From the NCBI RefSeq assembly GCF_027359415.1, contig NZ_CP114780.1, positions 1,054,001 to 1,118,000 on the forward strand: a DNA stretch of 64,000 bases. Reading direction: 5' to 3'. The position numbers were made by a program, and so were the translations under genes. Shown in pieces: positions 37,789-45,869 of this stretch. Position 1 is the first letter of the stretch; every line of letters begins with the position of its first letter. Below the pieces are notes generated by a model that saw only the letters and a list, made by a program, of their open reading frames with translations, ran no database searches and was not told the DNA's origin. The DNA comes from Prochlorococcus marinus str. MIT 0918 (GTDB taxonomy: Bacteria; Cyanobacteriota; Cyanobacteriia; PCC-6307; Cyanobiaceae).

Positions 37789-39069
37789 TCAAATCTTGAA
37801 ATCTTCTCTAAACAATAATTCTGAAATTAAATTAGCAATGGCTGCACTTCCCCCGGCATCCCCCATGCGCTTTTTTCCTATATGAGCTAATGAATCCCTA
37901 AGCCGAACATTTTGAAGCAATAAAGTCACTATTTGAGAAAAGTTCTTGCTGTTTTTGCAAGGAATTACAGCTCCACCAAGCAATCTACTCTGTCTCAGGG
38001 CAAAACCCTTTTTAAACTGAGGTCCATTCCCTGGCAATGAAACACAAGGCACACCAAGTCCTACAAGCTGCTCAGTTGCAGTCCCTGCATTTGCGAGGCC
38101 AACCTCAGCAAATTGTGCCCATTGATAAAACTTTCCTATTCCAATAAAGATTTTCATCGAATCTTTTTCAAACAAAGCATTGGCTAAAAATTCTTGCTTA
38201 GCAAACAATTTCTTTGTAAACCCTGCATTAATTAAATACTGCTCAAGATCATCAATAGAAGGTTCGGAGCCAATCGCTACCAATATTGCTAAAGGAATTT
38301 TACTTTCAATAAGTTCAAGAGAACTGAGTAATCTTTTGAAATTACTCAAAGATTCAGGCATTCTACTTCCACAAAGTAATAGTAAGCGTCTATATCCAAT
38401 CAAAGTAGAAGGCATTTGCTTACTTTCAAAGCCATCCATCATTGGATTACCAGGTGCTAAGGCTTTTATATGATTTTTAGCTAGAGAACGAGCCGTTAAT
38501 TTATCTCTAACAACAATAATTTTGGATCGAGGTGATCTCATTAAGAGCATCTCCCAAGGATCCCATTCTGTCCCCTTTATTCGATGATACAAATCACCAA
38601 CAAAAGACTTTGGATATGTTTTCCATGTGTAATCACTTTTTGGAGTCCCCATAAATCCAAAAGAGCCTCCACTACTCCATGCAAAAACAAGAGGCAGTAA
38701 ATCGCCTACAGCAAAAATAAAACTCCCACTCTTCGCAGCATTCTTTACAGATATCCAATTTCGCCAAGTAACGCACAAAAGGCCTGCAAGAATATCTGCT
38801 ACAAAACCTCTAAAACTTTGATTACTAAAGCCGCCACTAGGCAAGCGTAAAGAAGTGCCTATTTTGACCAACCACCGTTTTGAGATCGCCTCTGAAAAAG
38901 TTTTCCCTTCTCCTACTAAAGGCAAAATTTGCAGCCTTAATTCTGGTCGTAATTCATGAAGAGACTCTAGAATTCTTAAAGCAATAAGGTCTTCTCCATG
39001 ACCATTGGAAAGAACTAAAACTTTTTTACTCTGCTGACTGATACGATCCAAAGGTGAGGTTTTTCTCAC
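37789..39069 (-). CDS. LpxB-like (lipid-A-disaccharide synthase-related) glycosyltransferase
   Basis: The 426-aa product begins VLVLSNGHGEDLIALRIL a few residues in, and has GSFGFMGTPKSDYTWKTYP, ALAPGNPMMDGF and the donor-site block EVGLANAGTATEQLVGLGVP. These fit the cyanobacterial/plant family annotated as lipid-A-disaccharide synthase related. The open frame runs on to 39204, but that stretch is antisense to tRNA-Cys. The GTG at 39069, preceded by GAGGGT and lying 6 nt past the tRNA, is the more credible start. The true substrate is unknown. Confidence 0.82.
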   Translation of the reverse strand: MRKTSPLDRISQQSKKVLVLSNGHGEDLIALRILESLHELRPELRLQILPLVGEGKTFSEAISKRWLVKIGTSLRLPSGGFSNQSFRGFVADILAGLLCVTWRNWISVKNAAKSGSFIFAVGDLLPLVFAWSSGGSFGFMGTPKSDYTWKTYPKSFVGDLYHRIKGTEWDPWEMLLMRSPRSKIIVVRDKLTARSLAKNHIKALAPGNPMMDGFESKQMPSTLIGYRRLLLLCGSRMPESLSNFKRLLSSLELIESKIPLAILVAIGSEPSIDDLEQYLINAGFTKKLFAKQEFLANALFEKDSMKIFIGIGKFYQWAQFAEVGLANAGTATEQLVGLGVPCVSLPGNGPQFKKGFALRQSRLLGGAVIPCKNSKNFSQIVTLLLQNVRLRDSLAHIGKKRMGDAGGSAAIANLISELLFREDFKI

Positions 39070-39075
39070 ACCCTC

Positions 39076-39146
39076 GGCGGCATGGCCAAGCGGTAAGGCA
39101 GAGGATTGCAAATCCTTTATCCCCAGTTCGAATCTGGGTGCCGCCT
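39076..39146 (+). tRNA. tRNA-Cys (anticodon GCA)
   Basis: The cloverleaf is complete: acceptor GGCGGCA/TGCCGCC, D arm GCC/GGC, anticodon stem GAGGA/TCCTT with loop TTGCAAA, T arm CCCAG/CTGGG around TTCGAAT, and discriminator T. It is transcribed against the LpxB-like gene and borders the small-gene pocket. No duplicated 3' end indicating an attachment site was seen nearby. Confidence 0.96.
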
Positions 39147-39324
39147 TCTTACCTTTCCTGAACATCAGTTGCAGGAACTCAATTATCAGGTCTCTCTTAC
39201 GCATTCACGTTGATCGGTGACTGGTCGATATCAGGGACACTTCGATGCCTTTGCTTGCATCCCCTTCTTTGATTGTGTCAATTACCGACCAAGATGCCAC
39301 ATGGGATTTGAGTTTCATCTGAAA

Positions 39325-39450
39325 TTACCTCTTTAAACAATCATCACCAGTTATCCCAACTAATGGATCATCTTCAAGAGTCAGAAGAAATATAGTGGAA
39401 CACTGCATGTATTCACGTTGGAAATCTGACAAGAATGATTCAAAAGACAT
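39325..39450 (-). CDS. Possible 41-aa small protein
   Basis: An ATG at 39450 with AAAGGA about 9 nt upstream opens a 41-codon frame beginning MSFESFLSDFQREYMQCSTI and ending DDCLKR. The acidic LTLEDDPLVGITGDD stretch looks like real protein sequence, but I know no family for it. It lies downstream of the Yfr1-like RNA on the same strand. A second frame (39205-39318, 37 codons) follows after 6 nt and is weaker. Comparison with related genomes would decide. Confidence 0.4.
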   Translation of the reverse strand: MSFESFLSDFQREYMQCSTIFLLTLEDDPLVGITGDDCLKR

Positions 39451-39538
39451 TGACAGAAATCCTTTCTTTGAAGTGATAGCAGCCCAATCATGATTAACCT
39501 AATCAACCGAAAATATGAGCTTTCATCCAAGAATCGAA

Positions 39539-39569
39539 TAAAAAAAAGGCGCCCTCAACGAGCAGCGCC
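39539..39569 (-). terminator. Rho-independent terminator of the Yfr1-like RNA
   Basis: On the minus strand GGCGC pairs with GCGCC, and inside it CTC pairs with GAG around a GTT loop. Eight T follow directly. The T run exists only on this strand, which fixes the direction of transcription. Confidence 0.8.
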
Positions 39570-39600
39570 CTATTGGACAAGTGTGTGAGGAGTGTCCTTT
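39541..39600 (-). ncRNA. yfr1: Yfr1-like small regulatory RNA
   Basis: The minus strand contains the exact 11-nt ACTCCTCACAC that defines cyanobacterial Yfr1 (39584-39594). It is followed within about 15 nt by a strong terminator hairpin and 8 T. A -10-like TATAGA lies at about 39606-39611, which would start an RNA of roughly 60 nt, the right size for Yfr1. It differs from the classical form in that short arms GGACA/TGTCC flank the motif, so the motif sits largely in a loop. The usual location near guaB-trxA is also not seen. Known Yfr1 pairs with porin-type mRNAs. Confidence 0.6.
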
Positions 39601-39869
39601 ATCACTCTATACCAAGAAAAAGACTTTTCAGGAAATTCTTAAAAAGACTTGCCGCATTAACTTGTTTCTTAGCAAAAAGAAACCTTGCACCATTTCAAAG
39701 AACCTATAGGGGACTAGTTGAAAACCGCGAAAATCGGAAAAAATACCAATCTCTAATAAAAATTAAATGCAATATAAAATAAAAATCTTAAGTCTTACAA
39801 TTATTAAGATGTTTAGCGTTCTTTTCAACAAGATTATAAAGTTATCAAATTAAAAAATCTATTGAATCA

Positions 39870-39998
39870 ATGGAAAAAACACAACCCCAGTCATTTCTAT
39901 ACTCTCTTTTCTGGGTCGTTCAAATTTCTGCGATTATCATAGCTTCCCTCGGAGCACTAATAGGCTTTGAAAAAGTATTCTTTCCTTTTGCAAATTAA
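39870..39998 (+). CDS. 42-aa single-helix membrane protein
   Basis: The ATG at 39870 gives 42 aa: a polar start MEKTQPQSFLYSLFW, one hydrophobic helix (VVQISAIIIASLGALIGF) and the tail EKVFFPFAN. This looks like the tiny one-helix proteins attached to photosynthetic or respiratory complexes in cyanobacteria, but no family can be named. It stands alone on the plus strand in the small-gene pocket. The upstream 90 nt are AT-rich without a clear ribosome binding site. Confidence 0.6.
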   Translation: MEKTQPQSFLYSLFWVVQISAIIIASLGALIGFEKVFFPFAN

Positions 39999-40066
39999 AG
40001 GATCCAAATTAGAATTGATAACTGGAAATCCGTAGGGAAGGAAGTGCATTATTTTGAGTTTTATAT

Positions 40067-40234
40067 TTAATATTCACTATCAGCAACACACTTACCAATA
40101 CAAGCTACTCTATTAATTTTAGTTCTTTTGCAATGGATACATAGTATTTTATTTATTTCTATTTCTTTGTCTAAATTCAATTTACATATATTATTTTTAT
40201 TATTATTTAATGAATCGAAAAGAGAATCATTCAT
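40067..40234 (-). CDS. 55-aa four-cysteine protein, probable metal binding
   Basis: The ATG at 40234 opens 55 codons, starting 8 nt after the stop of the 203-aa gene. The N-terminus is Asn/Lys-rich (MNDSLFDSLNNNKNN). The C-terminus is compact and cysteine-rich, CIHCKRTKINRVACIGKCVA (Cys32, 35, 45, 49) followed by DSEY. CxxC plus CxxxC with a conserved-looking tail suggests a zinc knuckle or redox-active small protein. The spacing implies translational coupling with the gene before it. The function is unknown. Confidence 0.6.
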   Translation of the reverse strand: MNDSLFDSLNNNKNNICKLNLDKEIEINKILCIHCKRTKINRVACIGKCVADSEY

Positions 40235-40242
40235 TATCGAAA

Positions 40243-40854
40243 TTAATCAGTAGTAACCACTGATGCTGAATTAGAAGAAGGTGGTAAATCAACTATTTGC
40301 AAAGGGAGTGAACTCTCTCTTGGTGGTTCTTTAGAGGGTGAATTTTTTTCAATTTCTTCTTTAGCACATGCTTCCAGAGCCTCTCTTAATAAAGAATCAA
40401 AAGTAGCACCTGGAAGTCTATGTCTAGCAATCTCAAGGAATGTTCTAGGCAAAGATTCTGTAGCAGCATCTTTTAAAGCTGGATTATTCCTTCTATGTTC
40501 TTGTTCACCTTCAATTGCTCTAATAAATCTGAGTGTAACTTCATGCTTAGTTGATGCTTTTATCAAAGTGTCATTATCTTTATTTGCATTCTCACCTTCT
40601 AAATCATTAATTCTTCTTTCAAGACTATCTAGAACCTCCTCAGCCTCTTTAAAAATATGGGCCAATTGGCCATCAGAGAGATTAGGTAAATCAGCAACAT
40701 ATACCTTCCCATGATCCCTCAATGTTAAAAATGTAGGCCTTGGGCCTTGTCTATTATCCATTTGAGAAGTGCTTCCGCCTAAAGGCCTTCTAGGAGGGAC
40801 AGGCCCTGCAGAACTACGTCTACGTGTTAAACGAGGTTGATTTTCAGATGACAT
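40243..40854 (-). CDS. Conserved hypothetical protein with Pro/Arg-rich N-terminus
   Basis: The 203-aa product has a basic, Pro-rich start (TRRRSSAGPVPPRRPLGG), a central helical part with LPNLSDGQLAHIFKEAEEVL and SLERRINDLEGENA that could form a coiled coil, and a Ser/Pro-rich acidic end. I recognise no named domain; it seems specific to picocyanobacteria. It is followed after 8 nt by the four-cysteine protein gene, and the two may act together. Confidence 0.8.
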   Translation of the reverse strand: MSSENQPRLTRRRSSAGPVPPRRPLGGSTSQMDNRQGPRPTFLTLRDHGKVYVADLPNLSDGQLAHIFKEAEEVLDSLERRINDLEGENANKDNDTLIKASTKHEVTLRFIRAIEGEQEHRRNNPALKDAATESLPRTFLEIARHRLPGATFDSLLREALEACAKEEIEKNSPSKEPPRESSLPLQIVDLPPSSNSASVVTTD

Positions 40855-40995
40855 TGAACTAATTCAAGATCTAACTTCGCAGCTTCCGAAAGAATATTCG
40901 GTTTGCATTATTAGAATTTTAGTATCTAACATCTTAAACATTAGGTCAAGAGTAATTGTTTTTTAATAAGGCAAAAAAACTTTTCCACATACAAA

Positions 40996-42033
40996 TTAAA
41001 TAGGCACTCCTCTAATTACAGATTCTTCATTACGTCTTTCCTCTTCTATTTGGCCGATATGCCATGCAGAAAAGCCATTGTCATGACAAATATCCAGGAT
41101 TCCTTTTAGGTAGTCAGGTGAAACAATTAAACAAAAGCCAATACCTAAATTAAAGGTATTCCATAAATCAGCTTCTGGAATCTGACCTTTGTTTTGTAAC
41201 CATTGATAAAAATAAGGAATTTCCCATGAGTTTCGATTAATTGCGGCTTTTAATCCTTTAGGTAGAATTCTCGGCAAATTTTCTGGCAGACCTCCTCCAG
41301 TTATATGAGCCATGCCATTAAGAGGTATTTTTTCTTGAAATATGGATTGAATTAAACGAACATAAATCAAAGTGGGTTGAAGCAAAAAATCAATCAGAGA
41401 AATTTTATCGGGACCAAAAGGCATATTTTTGTCAAATTCAGTCATGGACAAGACCTTTCGAACTAGGCTAAAACCATTGCTATGAACGCCAGAGCTTGCA
41501 ATTCCCACAAGACAATCACCTGGCTTGATATATTTGCCATCCACAATTTTCTTTTCTTCAACTACTCCTACACAAAACCCTGCCAAGTCATATCTTCCAT
41601 CTGGGTAGAAACCTGGCATCTCAGCTGTTTCACCACCCAATAAAGAACAATTAGCCTGCTTACATCCTTCCGAAATCCCACCTATTACCTCTACTAGAGC
41701 TTCAGGGCACAATTTACCAGTAGCGACATAGTCAAGAAAAAACAATGGTTCTGCACCACTAGTAATGACATCATTGACACACATTGCCACCAAATCGACT
41801 CCAACTCCAAAATGAGAATGCTCTTCTTGAGCTAATTCAAGTTTCGTGCCAACTCCGTCTGTACCAGAAACCAAAACAGGTTGATCAAAACCTTTCGGTA
41901 AACGCATGAATCCTCCAAAACCACCTATTCCTCCAATAACCTCAGATCTAGAAGTTTTATCTACACTTGATTTAATTCGATGAACAAAATCTCTTCCTGC
42001 CTCAACATTGACACCTGCAGATTTGTAATCCAT
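40996..42033 (-). CDS. purM: Phosphoribosylformylglycinamidine cyclo-ligase
   Basis: PurM makes AIR in purine synthesis. The 345-aa product begins [20 protein letters not shown] and shows [47 protein letters not shown] and [17 protein letters not shown], all typical. Length is normal. It diverges from panC/cmk across 132 nt. Confidence 0.97.
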   Translation of the reverse strand: MDYKSAGVNVEAGRDFVHRIKSSVDKTSRSEVIGGIGGFGGFMRLPKGFDQPVLVSGTDGVGTKLELAQEEHSHFGVGVDLVAMCVNDVITSGAEPLFFLDYVATGKLCPEALVEVIGGISEGCKQANCSLLGGETAEMPGFYPDGRYDLAGFCVGVVEEKKIVDGKYIKPGDCLVGIASSGVHSNGFSLVRKVLSMTEFDKNMPFGPDKISLIDFLLQPTLIYVRLIQSIFQEKIPLNGMAHITGGGLPENLPRILPKGLKAAINRNSWEIPYFYQWLQNKGQIPEADLWNTFNLGIGFCLIVSPDYLKGILDICHDNGFSAWHIGQIEEERRNEESVIRGVPI

Positions 42034-42165
42034 GGTTTTAATAAATTATGCTTTTGCTTGATCTCTGATCTTCATTGCTAGTCAAAGATTTAGCCAGTGT
42101 CTCACAAATACTTTGCTTTCAAAAGAGACTGCGAAAAGGAGATTACAAATTATTGGTATTAAATC

Positions 42166-43725
42166 GTGGAGAACTTAACCATCTTACGCAGCAATAAGGA
42201 TTTACAAGATTGGCAAAAAGACAACAATCTTGGAATTAACTTCGTTCCTACGATGGGAGGATTACACAAAGGTCACCAAGAATTAATTAAATCCGCCAAA
42301 AATTATTCTGAGAAACAAATCAATACTCAGGTATTGTTAAGTATATTTGTTAATCCTCTTCAATTTGGAATTAACGAAGACTTTACCAAATATCCCAGAA
42401 ATCTTGATCATGACTGTGAATTGGCATATGAGGCTGGAGCAAATATTATTTGGGCTCCATCTTTAGAAGATATTTTTCCAGGAGGAAAAGAATCTCATTT
42501 CACAATAAAAGCACCTTTAAAGCTACACAAACAATTATGTGGTGCCTATAGAGAGAATCATTTTGATGGAGTCGCAACAGTAGTACTAAGACTTTTAAAA
42601 CTTATAAAGCCAAAAATGCTTTTTCTAGGTGAAAAAGATTGGCAACAACTATTAGTTTTACGCCAATTAATATCTGATCTTGACTTAGAAGTGAAAATCA
42701 AATCAATTCCAACCATTAGAGAGGAAGATGGGCTTCCATTTAGTTCTCGCAATTTATACCTAAGTCAACAAGAAAGAGCAAACGCCTTGCTTTTACCTTC
42801 ATTGATGGCAAAAGCATCTAGAGATTTTAAATCTAATATATCGATTGACCTCAACCAGATGAAGTCATATTTAGAACAAAATAATTTAAAAGTTGAATAT
42901 ATAGAAACAGTAAATTGCAAAAATCTTACTAAAGTGAATCATCGTGAAAGTAAGCTTTGCTTATTGGCTGCAGCTATCCAATCAGGAAGCACGCGATTAA
43001 TAGACCACACATTTTTAATGAAAAGAAATCCTATTGTTGCTATTGATGGGCCAGCAGGAGCAGGCAAAAGCACAGTCACTAAAGCATTTGCAAAACAATT
43101 AGGTTTAATTTATTTAGATACGGGCGCAATGTATCGTGCAGTTACATGGTTTATCCAGAAAGAAAACATAGATATTGGAAACCATAAAGATCTGGTAATG
43201 GCTCTAGAGAATATAAATCTTGACATTCACCTATCTCAATCTGGCGCACAGCATGTTTTGCTAAATAATGAAGATATTACTCATGAAATTCGTTCTCCAA
43301 AAATTACTTCACAAGTTTCTTTAATAGCTGCAAATAAAGAAATCAGAAATAAATTAACCAAGCAACAACAAAAATTAGGCCAAAAAGGAGGCCTTGTAGC
43401 CGAAGGCAGAGATATTGGAACAGCAGTATTCCCAGATGCCGAGTTAAAAGTTTTTCTAACAGCAAGTCCTAAAGAAAGAGCAAAAAGAAGAGCTCATGAC
43501 TTAAAAAATCAAGGTTTTGAAGTGCCAAATTTATTAGATTTAGAAGAGCAAATTAAAGAAAGGGATAAACTTGATAGCACAAGAGCAATAGCACCATTGC
43601 TTAAAGCTAAGGATGCACAAGAATTAAAAACTGATGGAATGAATGTTGATGAAGTTATAGAGACCTTAATATCTATGTTTAGAGAAGAAATACCAGAAGA
43701 AGTATGGTCAACTAAAACTTTCTAA
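42166..43725 (+). CDS. panC/cmk: Bifunctional pantoate-beta-alanine ligase / cytidylate kinase
   Basis: The 519-aa protein joins PanC (residues 1 to about 283), which makes pantothenate from pantoate and beta-alanine, to Cmk (about 287-519), which phosphorylates CMP and dCMP. PanC motifs are VPTMGGLHKGHQELI and LFLGEKDWQQL. Cmk has P-loop IDGPAGAGKSTVTKAFA and AEGRDIGTAVFPDAELKVFL. This fusion is known in cyanobacteria. The start is GTG, supported by the aligned N-terminus. The last 14 nt overlap the convergent phosphatase gene. Confidence 0.96.
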   Translation: MENLTILRSNKDLQDWQKDNNLGINFVPTMGGLHKGHQELIKSAKNYSEKQINTQVLLSIFVNPLQFGINEDFTKYPRNLDHDCELAYEAGANIIWAPSLEDIFPGGKESHFTIKAPLKLHKQLCGAYRENHFDGVATVVLRLLKLIKPKMLFLGEKDWQQLLVLRQLISDLDLEVKIKSIPTIREEDGLPFSSRNLYLSQQERANALLLPSLMAKASRDFKSNISIDLNQMKSYLEQNNLKVEYIETVNCKNLTKVNHRESKLCLLAAAIQSGSTRLIDHTFLMKRNPIVAIDGPAGAGKSTVTKAFAKQLGLIYLDTGAMYRAVTWFIQKENIDIGNHKDLVMALENINLDIHLSQSGAQHVLLNNEDITHEIRSPKITSQVSLIAANKEIRNKLTKQQQKLGQKGGLVAEGRDIGTAVFPDAELKVFLTASPKERAKRRAHDLKNQGFEVPNLLDLEEQIKERDKLDSTRAIAPLLKAKDAQELKTDGMNVDEVIETLISMFREEIPEEVWSTKTF

Positions 43726-44188
43726 GCTCTACAAGTAATTGTTCAATCGCATCATCAAGAAGGTCCAAAACATCCTCAAAACCTTTTTCTCCGCCATAAT
43801 ATGGGTCTGGAACTTCCAGAGAATCTGTATTGTTTGAATATTGAAGTAAAGGTTGAATCTTTGCTTTAAAAGGCATCTTTAACTCCCTTGAGAGAGACTC
43901 AACATCGGCGAAATTTGAATTATCCATAGTTAAAATTAAATCAAAGGCATTAAAATCATCTAATGTTATTTGTCTAGCTCTACTTTCAATAATAATTCCT
44001 CTACTTAATGCTGCTGATCGCATTCTCGAATCTGATTTTTTCCCGACATGCCAAGCACCAGTACCAGCAGAATCAACTTCACAATAGTTGTTTAATTGAT
44101 ATTTTTTCAGTTTATAAGAACAAATTGCTTCTGCTGCTGGGGAACGGCATATATTTCCTAAACAAACAAATAAAAGTTTTTTTTTCAT
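43712..44188 (-). CDS. Low-molecular-weight protein-tyrosine phosphatase
   Basis: The 158-aa product has the LMW-PTP P-loop LFVCLGNICRSPAAEAI (Cys nucleophile and Arg of C-x5-R) and the general-acid motif VPDPYYGGEKGFEDVLDLL. Such enzymes dephosphorylate tyrosine kinases of polysaccharide export, or arginine-phosphate in some bacteria. No partner kinase is nearby. It starts 85 nt beyond the pebB stop on the same strand. Confidence 0.92.
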   Translation of the reverse strand: MKKKLLFVCLGNICRSPAAEAICSYKLKKYQLNNYCEVDSAGTGAWHVGKKSDSRMRSAALSRGIIIESRARQITLDDFNAFDLILTMDNSNFADVESLSRELKMPFKAKIQPLLQYSNNTDSLEVPDPYYGGEKGFEDVLDLLDDAIEQLLVELRKF

Positions 44189-44273
44189 TGCTCTAATAGA
44201 ATAAATTAAACTAACTATTGCATCATATAAGAGAAGTATTACATAAATTTAGATTGGATTTGAATTTAATGCT

Positions 44274-45053
44274 CTATATTTTAAAAAGGACTTGATGAAT
44301 ATATTCCTCGGTCCATTTCTTACCATAAAAACGTGTCAACATACTTCTAGCAGGATCCTTAGTAGCTCTATAATCAAAATATGACTTTTGACCTTTAAAA
44401 ATAATACGAGAGCGATCTTCCGATACAATTTCAGCTTCTTGAATTAATTCCAAATAAAGAGAAAGATATTCTTTAAATGCTCTTTGAAGAATATTAGATA
44501 TTATTAGATCACTTTCTTGATCCAAAGGTAGTCTTGTCCATAAAAAACCAGGCGAGAAAAATGGTTCAGCATCTTTCGGTAAAGGACCACCATCTGGAAG
44601 TAATGACTGCCATCGTTCATGCAGCGGAATTAAACGAGGCCATACATTCCTTGTATGTAAATCATCCATCTTTAGTGCAGGTTGCAAATCTAACGCCAAT
44701 AAATGTCCATTAGGCAAAGTTACAAAATCAGCCCCAAAAAATGGCAAGTCATATTGATGAAAAGGGTTTATAAGCAAATTAAAAACAGATATATCACTCC
44801 CTTTGCCTGCTTGCAAACAAGCTGCTCGAATTAATCTAATCTTTTTTGTTTTAGAGGCCCAAGTCGAAGTAGTAACTTCAAATGGGTTTAATTTCGTGCC
44901 AGTTAGAACTTTTCTATATAAAAAGTCTTTGGGGATTGGATAAGGTTCTATATCAAGTACAGATAATTCTTGTTCCAAATGACTTAAAAAAGGAGCCCAC
45001 CTCCATTGAGGTAAATGTAATGGTGACAAACTATTAACACGGATTTCTTGCAT
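44274..45053 (-). CDS. pebB: Phycoerythrobilin:ferredoxin oxidoreductase
   Basis: PebB reduces 15,16-dihydrobiliverdin to phycoerythrobilin with ferredoxin electrons. The 259-aa product has WASKTKKIRLIRAACLQAGK, the substrate-side FGADFVTLPNGHLLALDLQP, and the C-terminal PARSMLTRFYGKKWTEEYIH, all FDBR-family features. It lies 11 nt after pebA, in the known pebA-pebB order for metabolic channelling of the intermediate. No phycoerythrin structural gene is in the window. Confidence 0.95.
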   Translation of the reverse strand: MQEIRVNSLSPLHLPQWRWAPFLSHLEQELSVLDIEPYPIPKDFLYRKVLTGTKLNPFEVTTSTWASKTKKIRLIRAACLQAGKGSDISVFNLLINPFHQYDLPFFGADFVTLPNGHLLALDLQPALKMDDLHTRNVWPRLIPLHERWQSLLPDGGPLPKDAEPFFSPGFLWTRLPLDQESDLIISNILQRAFKEYLSLYLELIQEAEIVSEDRSRIIFKGQKSYFDYRATKDPARSMLTRFYGKKWTEEYIHQVLFKI

Positions 45054-45064
45054 CTATTTTAAAA

Positions 45065-45766
45065 CTAAATACTTTTAGGGAAAAGAAAATTTTTTACAAA
45101 TTCGTCTGCCCACTCCTCTCCAAAATAACTCTTAAATAATCCATGAGCAGGGTCTCTTTCTGCATTATATTTATCATAATTAGAATGACAATACTCAACT
45201 TCTGTAGAACTAAGTGGAATATAATTCTCAACTATATTTGTATTTATATTCCAATACATTTCTAAAAAAAGGTCTAAGGTATTTGGTAAAGATATTTTCA
45301 AGCTATCAGAACAACCACTATATAAAAGTACCCATGGAGAAAAAAACTTATTTGAATCGTAAATATGCATATTATGTTTTTGATTAAATTCCTTTAAATC
45401 ATTTTTTAAAGATTTGAGACCTTGTAAATATCTCAAAAAATATTTATCATTTTGAACTAAAGGTTGAAAATCTAATACTGCTACTAACTTTTGTTTTACC
45501 CCAAACCAAAGCAAATCCATACCGAGAATTGGTTGATCATTTATATACTCTGGATAAGCCACTGAATTTAGAACCTGCAATTTTTCACCTGCATCCATTC
45601 TGGTAACTCTCCATCTTCTAAATCCAGGAACATCCCAAAGCCAACTTCTTATAACTGCTTCTTTTCTTTTAGAAAAACATTCTTCGAAACCATTTGGCAC
45701 ATCAACTGATTTACCACCATGTAAAAGAATACTTTTATCAAGCTGTTTCAAAAGTTGATCAAACAT
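45065..45766 (-). CDS. pebA: 15,16-dihydrobiliverdin:ferredoxin oxidoreductase
   Basis: PebA performs the first two-electron reduction of biliverdin IX-alpha. The 233-aa product has VIRSWLWDVPGFRRWRVTRM, the FDBR core GMDLLWFGVKQKLVAVLDFQ and the C-terminal AERDPAHGLFKSYFGEEWAD. It is upstream of pebB and downstream of ho1 on the same strand, so all steps from heme to phycoerythrobilin are clustered. Length is normal. Confidence 0.95.
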   Translation of the reverse strand: MFDQLLKQLDKSILLHGGKSVDVPNGFEECFSKRKEAVIRSWLWDVPGFRRWRVTRMDAGEKLQVLNSVAYPEYINDQPILGMDLLWFGVKQKLVAVLDFQPLVQNDKYFLRYLQGLKSLKNDLKEFNQKHNMHIYDSNKFFSPWVLLYSGCSDSLKISLPNTLDLFLEMYWNINTNIVENYIPLSSTEVEYCHSNYDKYNAERDPAHGLFKSYFGEEWADEFVKNFLFPKSI

Positions 45767-45869
45767 TATAATCTACCTACTGTATAATATTGCTTCCAAA
45801 GGTAATAAAGAGTTAATGCAAAATCCTTCATTTAAATTTCAAACATAAAAATTATAATCATAACAAAAT

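Noticed and set aside
39205-39318. 37-codon frame following the 41-aa frame
   Set aside because: Only 6 nt after the previous stop, but it lacks its own ribosome binding site and recognisable features; too weak to list as a gene.
39573-39782. 69-codon plus-strand frame starting at TTG over the Yfr1-like RNA
   Set aside because: It starts inside the antisense of the small RNA, has no ribosome binding site, and is a basic low-complexity peptide; the minus-strand RNA signals explain the sequence better.
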